A model generated the notes under the pieces. That model was not told the origin of the DNA and searched no databases. It saw only the letters and a program-made list of their open reading frames with translations. Position numbers and translations under genes: made by a program. DNA of 64,000 nt, from positions 2,170,001-2,234,000 of the forward strand of contig JACONQ010000014.1 in the NCBI GenBank assembly GCA_014281115.1. The letters run 5' to 3'. Source of the stretch: Laburnicola sp. R22_1 (lineage: Eukaryota; Ascomycota; Dothideomycetes; Pleosporales; Didymosphaeriaceae). Position 1 is the stretch's first letter, and each line of letters begins with the position of its first letter. This document shows positions 51,290-61,774 of the stretch, one piece after another.

Positions 51290-52069
51290 TTCAGTCTTAG
51301 AATTATCTATAAATAAAGTGTTTCTATAGATTACAGGCTTAGGACTATTATATAAGCTATACTAAATAGCCTACTAGCACGTCTAATATAGGTAGATAAT
51401 TGCACACTTTACTATAGTAAAGTGTTATTTACTTAAATTAGTAAAAAGTATAAAAGCTTTAAAACTATAAAAGTAATATTTAGGAAAAGTATAATAGTAG
51501 TGTAGAGAACTAAGCCTATACGCTTTTAAAAACGCTTAATTTCTTATAAAAAATCTTTATTTTAATTTTTTATAAGCTCTTTATAAGGCAGATAACTAGT
51601 CTTATAGGGCTAACCTATTAGAAACAGCTAGAATAGTTAAAAGAGCTAGTTAAATTAATACTATTCTAAGATAAGGACTAAGAAAGAAATATAGGGGGCC
51701 TTTTCTTATATAGAGAGCAGCTAGGAGTATAGACCTATACTAGCTACACGCTAATACTAACTAAAAAAAGTACCTTTAAAAAGGTAAAAGACGCTAATAA
51801 GGGGTAAAAAAGATAAAAGAAAGGTAATAGAGTATAACTAGTAGGGAGGCAGGTATAAACTATTATATAACCCCCTATTAAAAGTCTAAAAATAGAAAAA
51901 AATATATATAAAATAGAGTATTTTAGCAAACTTTTAATATAACTAGCACTATTTTAGGGCTAAAAAGGGCTAAATAAGGGGTAATAGGCCCCTTTAGTTC
52001 TAATAGTAGCCTTAGTTTTTAATTTAGTTGCTATTTAGTAGAGATATTAAGAAGAAGTTATAAAAAGTT
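51290..52069. other. AT-rich RIP-mutated DNA
   Basis: No gene recognised between the right end of E2 and the G3 fragment. Confidence 0.45.
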
Positions 52070-52673
<604 letters not shown>

Positions 52674-52904
52674 TATTAAATAATAGTAGAGTAAAAGTAC
52701 TCTAACTAAATAAAAGTTAAGTTAAGATTGTATAGACCTTAGGTATAGGTTAAAATAAAATTATATAAATCTTAAATATAGATTAAATTAAACTCTACCT
52801 TAACCTAATTTATATTTAGCGCTAGGTATTCTAAACCTATTTACTAGTCTAGTATAGACTTAACCTTAGTTAGAATCTTAATATAATAAAGATCTTTAAT
52901 ACTA
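52674..52904. other. AT-rich DNA, unassigned
   Basis: Contains TATAGGTTAAA and CTAAACCTATTTACTAG-like words related to the stretches near 8.7 kb and 18 kb. No gene. Confidence 0.4.
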
Positions 52905-52918
52905 ATAATAAAAGAATA

Positions 52919-53609
52919 TATATATATATTGTCCTTTAGCTTTTCTTACTAAGAGGGACGTTAGCTAGCTATAGAAAGTGTGTACGCTTAGTTATTAGTT
53001 ATATAATAAGTTATATAATATTAGTTAGGTATACTATACCTGTGTATAAGTTAATAACTACTTTATACTTATATACTATAAGTAAAACTATTAACTAGCT
53101 CTTTATAAGTTCGCACTATAGATTTAACTACTTTTAGTAACACTACCTTACTATATTCTCTACTATATTCTTCTCCCTTTACTATATTAGAATTACTCTA
53201 GAATTTAATATATCTTACTCTTAAGCTTATAGCACCCTAAATATAAAGGGTATATATTAATAAAGTAGTAATACTATAATATGCTTAGATGCTAAGAGCT
53301 ATATTTAAAGAAATAGGTATATAGTATCTAAAAGGCCTACTAGATTTACGCTAAGTATAGATAGATTTCTAAATTATTTAGCTTAAGGAAATTAGCCTAT
53401 AGCTACTATATAAGTAGTAATAATAGTAATAATAATAATAATAAAATAATAATATAAAATAGATCCTTTAAAAGGATAGAAGAGATAAAGGTGCGTGCGG
53501 CAACTACAATATAAAGTAACCTAAGGGCAATTGCTATTATCTACAAGATATAAATAATAAACTATTATATCACTATACAATATTCATAATTAAAATTTCC
53601 CTTAAAGAT
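52919..53609 (-). repeat. dispersed repeat R1b, 691 bp, with 14 bp target duplication
   Basis: Inverted partner of R1a (15770-16444). The flanking direct repeat ATAATAAAAGAATA is perfect (52905-52918 and 53610-53623). It lies at the very edge of the AT-rich isochore: base composition becomes normal within about 80 bp to the right. Confidence 0.65.
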
Positions 53610-53623
53610 ATAATAAAAGAATA

Positions 53624-54273
53624 AAAGATACAAAGAGCCTATACGCCTCATATTACATATATAGCATTGGGGCAAGCTATTTATCTATCTAGTAAAGACC
53701 GAGTCCGGATTAAGTTTTTGGCAAGTACTGGGATGAATTACCTTTAGTACATAGTTAGAGTATATGTTTTTGAAGTGAAGGGTCCTCAAAGAGCCAACTC
53801 TGTCAAGAAATCCACAAAAAGGATCGTGCGCGTAGAGTGTTGAGATCAGTTAATCGCTTGCCAAATAACAGTCATGCATGTGTTATTTTCAGACCCCACA
53901 CTTTTTAACCGATTTCTTTCACTTTAGTTAAAGAACTCTTACTAACCTTAAGCTATAAAGTCTGTAAAGTCTGTCTGCATCGACGAGATTTCCCTAATTA
54001 GTACAGCGAGGACCGGAGTCACTGGTCTTTAAGGTGAGAGTACCTGGTCTAGCCTAAAGAAGTATAGCGTCGGACATTTTGCCACATGAGAATGATGTAA
54101 TATAACACTGTGAAGTCCGGCGGCACCAGTGGGACGCCTAGAATAGAACATCAATCCCCGGAAGTGGCAGTGTTGTACGGGTGTGCCTGCACTGACCGCT
54201 TTTCAAAGCTACACCTGGCGCTTTATATCGTCCTCTCGTCTCCATCAGCATCATTATCGGCCTCATCAAGATC
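53624..54273. other. intergenic, upstream region of the F-box gene
   Basis: Composition changes from AT-rich to normal near 53,690. No open frame of note and no clear core promoter element. The last 150 bases hold pyrimidine-rich runs (CTCTCGTCTCCATCAGC) as often found upstream of fungal start codons. Confidence 0.5.
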
Positions 54274-55737
54274 ATGGCGTCTTTTCTCGGCTGTCCCACG
54301 GAACTCGTTGACTCAATTCTCGAGCAGGTGTCGTTCCGTGACCTTACCGCCGTGAGCCTCACGAGCAAAAAGCTATACGGAGCCGCAACGCCATTGCTCT
54401 ACTCTCAAATTGACTTCCGCATCTATCGAGATAATCCACGCCCTTTAATCCACCTTGCTCGAAGCATTTTCAACAAGCCTGAGCTAGGGACTTATGTCAA
54501 CTCTGTACGATTGCGCGATGGCGAACCGAAGATTCAAGAGCTCCACAGAGAGTCCTGGCGTCACCAGGACAAAACACCCAAAGGTTCTCCACCGCAACCG
54601 ACAGACGAGGATGGGATGTCGGAATTTGTCCCATTCATCGCGAAATCTGGCTTGTCGTATGCCGACCTTTGGATAGAGAAACTGCGCGCAGGCGACTTGA
54701 ACGCTTTTGTAGCACTGTTGCTGTCAAGACTGCCCAACCTGAAAAGTTTTCGCGTCGGATACGCAGTTGTCTTGCCGTACCTCGAGACGACGAAATTCGA
54801 AAGAGTCAAACCAAAAACCGCTGGCGAGAACCAGTTCCTTGGTAAACTTTTCCAGTCTGTCGTTTTCGATACATCCAATCATGGCCTTTCTCGGTTTCAG
54901 CATCTCGAAGATATCTCATTCCCTGGACCGATGGACACTGACCCTGGACGAAACCCCGAATTTTGCAATCCCCGGGACATGATGGCTCTGCTTAGCGTTC
55001 CGTCAATTCGCAGCCTTTCGGGCTGGTGTTTGAACCCCAGCTCGTTGCCGTTCACCTGGCCATCTGGCCCGCCAGATCCGGCTCACCTTACATCGCTATC
55101 TCTGTCATTTGTCCACGTTGACTTTCTGGCACAAATCCTTGAAAGAACGCGGGCTCTTAAATCGCTAAGCTGGGAGTGGAAATGCATATCCGACGTGGAC
55201 CCGCTGAATACCGACACGATTGATCTCGACAGATTCGTTGAAGCATTGAACCCAGTCCAGCATACTCTCGAGGACCTCAGTATTAGTGCCACCAACACTG
55301 TAGCATGGGATGACTACGATCCTCGGGAAATTCACGCTAACGGATCTTTGAATGGCTTGCGTAGCTTCGTCAATATCAAGCGATTCAAGGCGCCGTTCGG
55401 GCTACTACTTCCAGACTGGGAAGTCGATGAAAATGAAGCAAGACGACTGGAGGACAGCATACCTCCTAACGTCGAAGTCGTGACGGTCACGGATGGAACG
55501 ATGCCAGATGCCTATGCTTATAACGAATTAGATGAGATGGCTAAGCTTCGATCCTGGGTTACGGAGACTGCGTCGACGAGCACGCCACATCTCGAAGAGA
55601 TTTGTTTCTATTTGGTGTATGGTTCTAATTGGGTTGAGTTCGAGCAGTATGATATGTTTGAACAAGTTTTTGAGGGGTCGAGTTTGAAGCATAGGATTAT
55701 TAAAGGGGAGGACGAGGAACCCTGGGAAGATGTATGA
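54274..55737 (+). CDS. F-box domain protein
   Basis: A 487-residue protein, apparently one exon. Residues about 5-50 (CPTELVDSILEQVSFRDLTA onwards, then VSLTSKKLYGAATPLLY) fit an F-box: a hydrophobic start with P and L, then an LTxVSLTSKxLY core typical of fungal F-box proteins. The F-box binds Skp1 in SCF ubiquitin ligases, and the remainder would bind a substrate. Residues about 150-420 have spaced Leu-rich segments (LPNLKSF, LEDISF, LTSLSLSF, LKSLSWEW, LEDLSI) suggesting degenerate leucine-rich repeats. The C-terminus is acidic (EDEEPWEDV). ATG at 54274 is the first in frame and places the F-box at the N-terminus as usual. The substrate is unknown. No RIP-type stops, although it lies within 700 bp of the isochore. 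Confidence 0.88.
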   Translation: MASFLGCPTELVDSILEQVSFRDLTAVSLTSKKLYGAATPLLYSQIDFRIYRDNPRPLIHLARSIFNKPELGTYVNSVRLRDGEPKIQELHRESWRHQDKTPKGSPPQPTDEDGMSEFVPFIAKSGLSYADLWIEKLRAGDLNAFVALLLSRLPNLKSFRVGYAVVLPYLETTKFERVKPKTAGENQFLGKLFQSVVFDTSNHGLSRFQHLEDISFPGPMDTDPGRNPEFCNPRDMMALLSVPSIRSLSGWCLNPSSLPFTWPSGPPDPAHLTSLSLSFVHVDFLAQILERTRALKSLSWEWKCISDVDPLNTDTIDLDRFVEALNPVQHTLEDLSISATNTVAWDDYDPREIHANGSLNGLRSFVNIKRFKAPFGLLLPDWEVDENEARRLEDSIPPNVEVVTVTDGTMPDAYAYNELDEMAKLRSWVTETASTSTPHLEEICFYLVYGSNWVEFEQYDMFEQVFEGSSLKHRIIKGEDEEPWEDV

Positions 55738-56388
55738 TGGGAGGTGGCGAACGCGACGGGAAACATGTACTAGTTAGCAAGTCGAAGGGTTGGAAATACG
55801 ATGCTTAGCACCCCTCATTCGTCTCTCACTCTCAAATTGGTTATTCATCGAATTGTTCTTGTTGCTCTTTCCAACTACCCGTCGAGTTGTTCTTGTTTGC
55901 TCTTTCTAACTACCCGTCGAGTTGTTCTTGTTTGCTCTTTCCAACTCTGACACGGACGTCGCAATCGACCTCATCATCGAACTCCTAAGCCATGAACCGT
56001 CATGAATGGCGGACTAGCCTTTTAGCTACGAACAGTGCCGAACAGTCCCCTAACCGTTAATTTAATCCGTTTTCTAGCTACCCCACTTCATTCCCTCACA
56101 GCGTTCCACCGTGTATCGAAGGTGCAAGAAGTTTCCGGACTAAATATTTGCTCTTTCTCAGGACGTCGATAACAGCTCGGCGTAGACGACCAGCTGCAAA
56201 GACATGACGAAGACAGATTTTCTAGTGAGGAATGTGGACTTGGGATCACAGCTGACAGACAATTGTAGAGGACCAAAATGACACGCTTGGTGATGAAAGA
56301 CACGGAACCGCTATGCATTTATCTCAAACCCTCTAAAACCCTAACGATATCTACTCCCAACAAAAAAAAGGTCAATTGAAGACCTGAC
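55738..56388. other. intergenic between two convergent genes
   Basis: The 3' regions of the F-box gene (+) and the secreted-protein gene (-) meet here. Besides the 35 bp tandem repeat, listed separately, no gene or RNA is seen. Confidence 0.6.
55851..55950. repeat. tandem repeat of 35 bp, nearly 3 units
   Basis: Units of GTTGTTCTTGTTTGCTCTTT plus CCAACTACCCGTCGA are repeated head to tail. The first copy lacks one T and the last is partial. It lies about 110 bp after the F-box stop codon. Confidence 0.85.
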
Positions 56389-57290
56389 TTATCTCCTCTG
56401 CACGGGAGAAACGAAGGACAAAACCTCCATAGGAGTTTGGGACCACCCAGTTTTGCTGTACGGAGTATCCTTGTTTGGGCTCTCTTCCCACGTCTCCTTT
56501 AAGACCTCTCGTTGGATGACCTTGCCCGGCCCAATGATCTGATCACAGCCACCGCCCTGTTGATATTCAAGTCAGCACCAGGTTTGTAGACGGCCACCAA
56601 GATCAGAACACAACTTACAGTTTCCTTTGAGCATGGGGGCCAGACCTTGAAGTCCGCCTCTGTAGTCGTGTAGACGTTATTTCGCTTTTTGGAGATGACA
56701 GTAACGGTGATGATGCCTGCCGCGGCAATAGATTTTCCCGGGTGCAGACGCTGCCAGAGCTGTGCAGCGCTCATCTCTCCGCACTTGGCATCGTTGGATT
56801 TGTCGTTGGGGGCGATGCACTGCTCGACCAGAGCAGTCACAGCGCTGTCGCGAGTGTAGGTGATGGGCTGACCGCCTTTCTGCGAGCTGGCCAGGATGAT
56901 CTCTTTGCCGTAGTGGAAGATGGTCATCACCGAGGGGACATCATCCTTGTGCACGTCGTACTGCTTGGCGCTGGCGAGCATGTCCATGAACCCGTCCATG
57001 GCGATTTTGACAAGGTCGACATCATCAATCGTGCCTGGCACCGTGTGGTGCGCCATGAAAATGAGTCGGTTTTGGAGCTTCCCCTCACTTACGGGCTTTC
57101 CGGGGATCACGTCTTCGGGTCCGGCTTTGGCGAGCCCGTAGTCGAGTTCTACGCCAACTTTGCTGCTGGTTGGTGGGCTGTGGTACGTTGACAAATTCGG
57201 TTCAAACCTCTTCGCAGCCTGTGCGACATTGTTGAACCACAGTAAGATGTGGAAAAAGATCAAGGGAAGAAACTGGCGAAAGGACCGCAT
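56389..57290 (-). CDS. small secreted protein of unknown function, one intron
   Basis: Exon 1 is 57290-56619 (224 codons) and exon 2 is 56556-56389 (55 codons plus TAA), giving 279 residues. Residues 1-25 (MRSFRQFLPLIFFHILLWF, NNVAQA) are a clear signal peptide with a KR soon after. The mature part has no family I recognise; it is mixed charged/hydrophobic with few Cys (CIAP, AKCGEM, PPCSKE, and GGGCDQ after splicing). The unspliced frame would instead run through the intron to a stop at 56499; the intron has GTAAGT, a GCTGAC branch site and a CAG end, and I prefer the spliced form. The gene converges on the F-box gene, with transposon D' about 580 bp upstream. It could be an effector-type protein, but nothing here proves that. 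Confidence 0.72.
56557..56618 (-). other. 62-nt spliceosomal intron
   Basis: On the - strand it reads GTAAGT...GCTGACTTG...CAACAG. Splicing falls between codons 224 (Thr) and 225 (Gly) and gives an in-frame tail GGGCDQIIGPGKVIQRE onwards to TAA at 56389-56391. The length of 62 is not a multiple of three, so retention changes the C-terminus. Confidence 0.8.
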
Positions 57291-57872
57291 GGTGAAGAAA
57301 CGAGGGAGTGCAGTCCCGCTTCAAAAGTCAAGTACACTGTATATCCCCAGGATAGGCAACACAATGGCCGAGTGTACTAATACTTTTGACTGAGCGCTGA
57401 AGAAAGACCGAACGGAAGAATGAGTGTGAAGAGAATGACTTGGTTGATGATTCGAATGATCCTAAGAGGTCTGCATGTAGCCATCTTATAATACGATACC
57501 TACATGCTTCTTAGAATCTGCAGCCTACATGTCTCGGGATTTCTAGCAGTCTACAATACCCGATGTCCGTTTGCCATCCACTACTCAGCCCCCATAGGAC
57601 GCTAATGTCCGCCGCACATGATTTTTGTCCCTTTTTGTCACCGGCCAAGAATCCACGACTCCATGCGGTCGAGGCCGAAGACTCTAAGCCTTACAAGTAA
57701 TTGACGGAAGGAGTTGAATGAAGGAGTTCGGCAGACAAGCGTGGCACAGCCGTTGAAAGTAGAGTCGCAAGCCAGCCTACTCACCCTATTCTAGCCCCCA
57801 AGTCCCCAAAGCTTGGCACCGCGTACCTGGATCGAGCCCGTGAAACACGGAGAAAAGATTTGCTCGGGTTTC
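57291..57872. other. intergenic upstream of the secreted-protein gene
   Basis: On the - strand a TATA-like GATATACAG lies about 50 bp before the ATG. Around 57,460-57,540 a GCATGTAG / CTACATGC inverted pair could form a weak hairpin (TAAGAGGTCTGCATGTAG against CTACATGCTTCTTA). No gene. Confidence 0.45.
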
Positions 57873-60007
57873 TACCATATTTTACCACCAAATGCACGGA
57901 CCCACCAAATGCACGTTTTTGCCGCCACCAAGGGCAACACTCCAAAACCTATACAACGCCAAATATATAGTAAAATTACTAGATTTTTTGCAGTAGCACT
58001 CGTAGGAGCATGTAAAACCATTGCGCAATGATAAATTACTTGCGATAACGCTGTGGGAGCTGTACAGTACGGGTGCGCGTGGCTCTGGCGGGTGAGGGCA
58101 CCCTCTTTCCAGTGGGCTCTTGATCAACAATAGTAGCCTCAGGTCTCTCAAGAGCTTGTTTTTTTGGTGTACAAGGGTTGAGGCTCTGTCAATTACCCTT
58201 TTTAGACAATTGTATATCACCTTTGAGTTGCTTTTCGAGCTGCTTTTAGAGTAGCTTTTCAGCTCGCTCAGCAGCCTTGGCCTCTTTTGCTTGCGCCTTC
58301 AGTTCTCGCGCCGCCAAACGTACGCGAGCTCTCTCCTCTTTAAGAGCTTGTTTCTCCTGCCTTTTAAGAAGCCTTTGGTGTTGAGCCTCTAAGAGATGTT
58401 GTTGTTGAAGCTTTTTATCAGTCTCAATTTGCTCCTGCCTCTCGCAGGCCCTCTGAACTTTGCTAGGTGAGTAAAATACGGCGCCGCCATGCCAATTATT
58501 AGGTTTATCAAGTAGGAGAGGCTTGCCATATTAACGGCGCCTCTTCTCGTTAAGAAAAGCTTGCTTAAGCCTATCGTATTAGTGTTAAAGGATCCTGTAT
58601 TTGATCTCAAGCTTGTGATAACTTTGCGACAGCTATTTACGCTCCTTAGCGTGGTCCTCCGCAACAATGTCCTTTAGTATTTGCCATACTTTACGCCAAT
58701 CAGAATCAGAGAGGTTTAACGAGCTACTCCAACTTAAGGGAGGGCTCTCGTGCTCTGCGATAAACTTCTTGAGTATAGTGTTTGGGTTATAAGGTGACAA
58801 CCCAGAACACTTAAAAGCTTTAAGTATTATTGTTTCTTAAAAGGCCCTTTGCTAGGAGGCGTTAAAGAGTTAATAAAAGTCGCGTTTGGTAATTGCTAAG
58901 AGGCCCTGGCAGTTGTACATAAACTCTGAGAGCTCTCTTGTATACGCCGTACTCAGAGGCTTGAACATCGCCACATTAAGAGGCTGGAGAGTGTGGGTAG
59001 CGTGTGGCGGGAAGGTTGTAAGGAGTATTTTGTTATTGTCGCAGTACGTAATAAATTGCATAGTAATATAAGACCCATGCCCATTAAGTATAAGTAGTTA
59101 GTACTCCCTACGAGCTTTCTCCTTGGTCTCGCGATTAAATACTTGTTTAAGCCACGCCAAACCAATCTTATTGTTAGTCCACCCACTTAATAAGCTCGCA
59201 AAAAAGGCCTTGTAGTGTTTCGGATTAAAATCTTGAAGCCATAAGTCTTGTATATTGCCCGTAGTAGCTTAATAAATCAAGGCTGGCGTCAGCGAGGTGC
59301 CGTTGGCGCAAATACAGGCAATTGTTGTTACCCACTCTCTATTGCTGTCCTGGAGCATTTGCTTGTGAGGGCCCTGCTCATACAGCTGCCGCGAGAACAC
59401 TCTTTTCATCTTAGTGAGCACTCTAATAAGGAACCCTTTTTCATCCATATTGTACATATAGCGACTGTCGATATCGTACTAGGTTATTTTGTCGCCTAAA
59501 AGCTTAAAGTATAAGGCGTATTTGGTAGCAGAATCAGCGCGGTAGCAACAGGCGTCAATACCAGTAGTCTATCGCAATATAAGCTTAATATTGTTGCGGG
59601 CAATAAAGCGCTTAACCCAGTTTTTGCCTAGCTCTTTTCTAGCTATTTCTGTTGCAAAATTTCAGATCATTTGCTTTGTAGGAGGTAGGCCTCTCTTGTT
59701 AAGCTTATATATGTAGTTTACAAGCTCTTTTTCTTGTGTGGTGTTAAGAAATTTCTGCTCATTTGCCATCTCTATGTGGCTTTTATTGATCCCGCGCGCG
59801 CGCCGCGATAAAGTTGATCGCTCAACGCCAAATAATTTGGCAATTTTAGTGTAATTAGGCTTTTCGCCTGCTGGCAAGCTTTCGATTGCTGTCAGCGCGG
59901 CCTCCATAGCGTCAATATTGGTGGAGTTATGAGCGTTGATAAACTACGTGGATTTTTTCAAAACCGTGCATTTGGTGGGGTCGTGCATTTGGTGATTAGT
60001 CATGGTA
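57873..60007 (-). mobile_element. pogo-like DNA transposon D' in the gene island
   Basis: TA at 57873-57874 and 60006-60007. The ends are TACCATATTTTACCACCAAA and (reverse complement) TACCATGACTAATCACCAAA, with CACCAAATGCACG doubled at 17 bp spacing. 2135 bp, the same net length as D. It lies between the secreted-protein gene and the RNase-like gene, 582 bp and 534 bp away, in both upstream regions. It provides the uninterrupted reference that proves the nesting in D. Confidence 0.95.
58036..59907 (-). pseudogene. element D' transposase (CENP-B/pogo type, DDE_1)
   Basis: ATG at 59907 (MEAALTAIES), TAA at 58036-58038; 1872 nt, 624 codons in one frame with internal stops. These include TGA after residue 81 (an Arg CGA in D), TAG at 59479-59481 and TAA at 59269-59271; the last two are shared with D. 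YNMDEKGF keeps the first Asp, while LILNGHGS and LQPLNVAMF have Asn for the second and third. The C-terminal Gln/Lys-rich coiled coil is largely open. It cannot make an active transposase. Confidence 0.9.
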
Positions 60008-60541
60008 TTCCAGGACACGGGGCCCTAGTCCGCATCTCTAACCCATCTCGTACTAGCGGGGTTCGCGAACTCTAAGGAGTCGATTACGTTAAGGACTGTT
60101 AGCTTAGCTTGCCTTCAATGTTAGAAGTCCGTAGGGCTTTGTGTGGGGACACGATGATGCTGTTGGAAAACGGACTTCGCAGTCGTTGAGTGGTGCCGTC
60201 GGAAAACGGACGTTGCAGTCGAGTGGGGGTAAGCCGGAAAATGTTGGTAGCGGCTAGTGTAGACCGTTACGCTTAATTTCACGATATATTTCGCCTGCGC
60301 GATTTGATAAAAGCCGTTCTTTAGTCACTTCAGTAGAGTACGTTCTCTGGATTGGTGTGGTTTCCATTCGCTTGACCATATTTCGTCGTCGATTCATTCA
60401 TTCATATCCGTTTCTAGTCGACTCAGTCCTCGATTTACTTTCGCTGCAAACAACTACCTCATCGATTGATTTATTCAACCTTCGTTCCCTCTTTCATACT
60501 TTACTTCTCGAAATCGCTCAACGGGGCCGGACTCCATCGCC
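60008..60541. other. intergenic, promoter and 5' leader of the RNase-like gene
   Basis: Holds an imperfect tandem pair near 60,157-60,229 (unit TGTTGGAAAACGGACTTCGC / CGTCGGAAAACGGACGTTGC followed by AGTCG). The last 150 bases are pyrimidine-rich, as expected of a fungal leader. No gene. Confidence 0.5.
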
Positions 60542-61357
60542 ATGCTTCTCAAGAAGGTTTTTTTCATGGGCCTCGTAGCCCTCACCGCTGCGAGCCCTCT
60601 TCTCGAAGACCGAGGCTCCAAGGGCGCCAACACCGTCGGAAGCAAGACCGGCACCAAGGGCAAAGGTGGCGCTGATACGTGCCCGATCAGCGCAGGCGTG
60701 ACTTGTCCGCGGGTCAAGTTCACCGCAGCCCAGATCAGCAAGGCCGTGAAGCAGGCCAAGGCCATGAAGGTCAAGGGCAAGAAAGGCAAGGGACTCCACT
60801 TCCCGGCCAAGTACAAGCCCGGCAAGGAGACGGAGGTCAAGGGAGTCAAGGGCGGAAAGGCGGGTGGTGCGAAGGGTGGCAAGACGGCGAAGAGAGATTT
60901 GGAGGGCAAGGCTATCCAGGCACGAGGTAGGAGAGGGGGAAGAGCTAGGACTAGGCCGTCGACGAAGGCCAGACCGAAGAAGACCAAAGCGAAGAAGTCT
61001 AAGTCGAAGACCAAGCAGAGAACTACGAAAGGCAAGAATACGAAAGGCAAGAAGGGCAAGCCGGCAAAGGACGAGAAGTGCAAAGTTGGCAAAGGCGTGT
61101 GGATGTTCCCTATCCTTGAGAAGGGAGTTTGGAAGCGTGAGTTCCTCCATACGCTGTGGTTGATATTCGACATGCTAACTTGTGGCTCAGCTGGTGTCTT
61201 CCCTGAGGTCAATTATATCATTCTGGACAGCAAGTACAACTACGTCAAGACTGCCGAGAGAGAGCCTGGCTCCGCCGAAGAATTTGAAGTTTGCGCCGAA
61301 GCGGCACAGCGCGGCAAAAAGGGTAGCAAGCCCAAGACCAAGGGTACCAAGGGCTAG
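60542..61357 (+). CDS. secreted Lys/Gly-rich protein with RNase T1-like core (putative, non-catalytic)
   Basis: Residues 1-18 (MLLKKVFFMGLVALTAAS) are a signal peptide. Residues 45-92 (CPISAGVTCPRVKF, then QISKAV, then LHFPAKY) and about 180-240 after splicing (KVGKGVWMFPILEKGVWKPG, then VNYIILDSKYNYVKTAE, then EFEVC) follow the order of fungal RNase T1-type folds: Cys pair, helix, YPHKY, YEWPIL, RVVF, VITHTG. The catalytic positions look replaced: His by Ala (FPAKY), Glu by Met (WMFPIL), Arg by Asn/Tyr, and the late His by Ala. An insert of about 85 residues rich in Lys, Gly and Arg splits the core, with Kex2-like KR and RR sites. An in-frame intron (61137-61190) is predicted, giving 253 rather than 271 residues. 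The fold is an inference. Such inactive RNase-like secreted proteins are known in plant-pathogenic fungi. Confidence 0.65.
   Translation: MLLKKVFFMGLVALTAASPLLEDRGSKGANTVGSKTGTKGKGGADTCPISAGVTCPRVKFTAAQISKAVKQAKAMKVKGKKGKGLHFPAKYKPGKETEVKGVKGGKAGGAKGGKTAKRDLEGKAIQARGRRGGRARTRPSTKARPKKTKAKKSKSKTKQRTTKGKNTKGKKGKPAKDEKCKVGKGVWMFPILEKGVWKREFLHTLWLIFDMLTCGSAGVFPEVNYIILDSKYNYVKTAEREPGSAEEFEVCAEAAQRGKKGSKPKTKGTKG
61137..61190 (+). other. 54-nt in-frame intron hidden in the open frame
   Basis: GTGAGT donor, perfect TGCTAAC branch site and CAG acceptor (GTGAGTTCC to GTGGCTCAG). Splicing joins AAG-C to CT-GGT, giving VWKPGVFPEVNY. The 18 residues it would encode interrupt the RNase-like strand order, which supports removal. 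Confidence 0.85.
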
Positions 61358-61774
61358 ACGACGGGAGTCAATCGTATCTAGTGTTGTTAACAGTCACGCT
61401 TCCGGTTTAGTATTCGTTTCTTAGGTGTAGCGAGGTTTATAGAAATATATCACTTGCCGACGATTGATATCTTGTGTGGGCAGCTCGTTTACCGTTTACT
61501 CATCAGCAGCATGGCATAACACGTTGAAGAGTACAAGAGTGGGGTTGTGGCGCCGCGATCGGGTGTGTCATCTAGCGCACCAATGACGCCCTTCGTTCCT
61601 GTGAACCGGCGATATGCGCACGCTGACATTCACGCAACCAGACGCCTCTACGTGGCCACCCCGGTTGGTGGATGAATCTTTAACGCCCTCCCCTCCTATA
61701 CTTCAACTTTTGGAACCCAACTTTGAGTCGAGCGTGTCTGTAAAGTCGTAAGCAGTGCTAGCGCGACCCCATCC
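61358..61774. other. intergenic, upstream of the xanthine dehydrogenase relic
   Basis: The 3' region of the RNase-like gene and the promoter region of the next gene. No further gene, RNA or repeat seen. Confidence 0.5.

Noticed and set aside
56742..57191. 149-codon + strand frame within the secreted-protein gene
   Set aside because: Shadow of the - strand gene, which has a signal peptide and a canonical intron.
60475..61212. 245-codon antisense frame (and a 210-codon one) opposite the RNase-like gene
   Set aside because: Antisense to Lys/Gly-rich codons, which have no stops on the other strand. The + strand has a signal peptide, an intron and a domain match.
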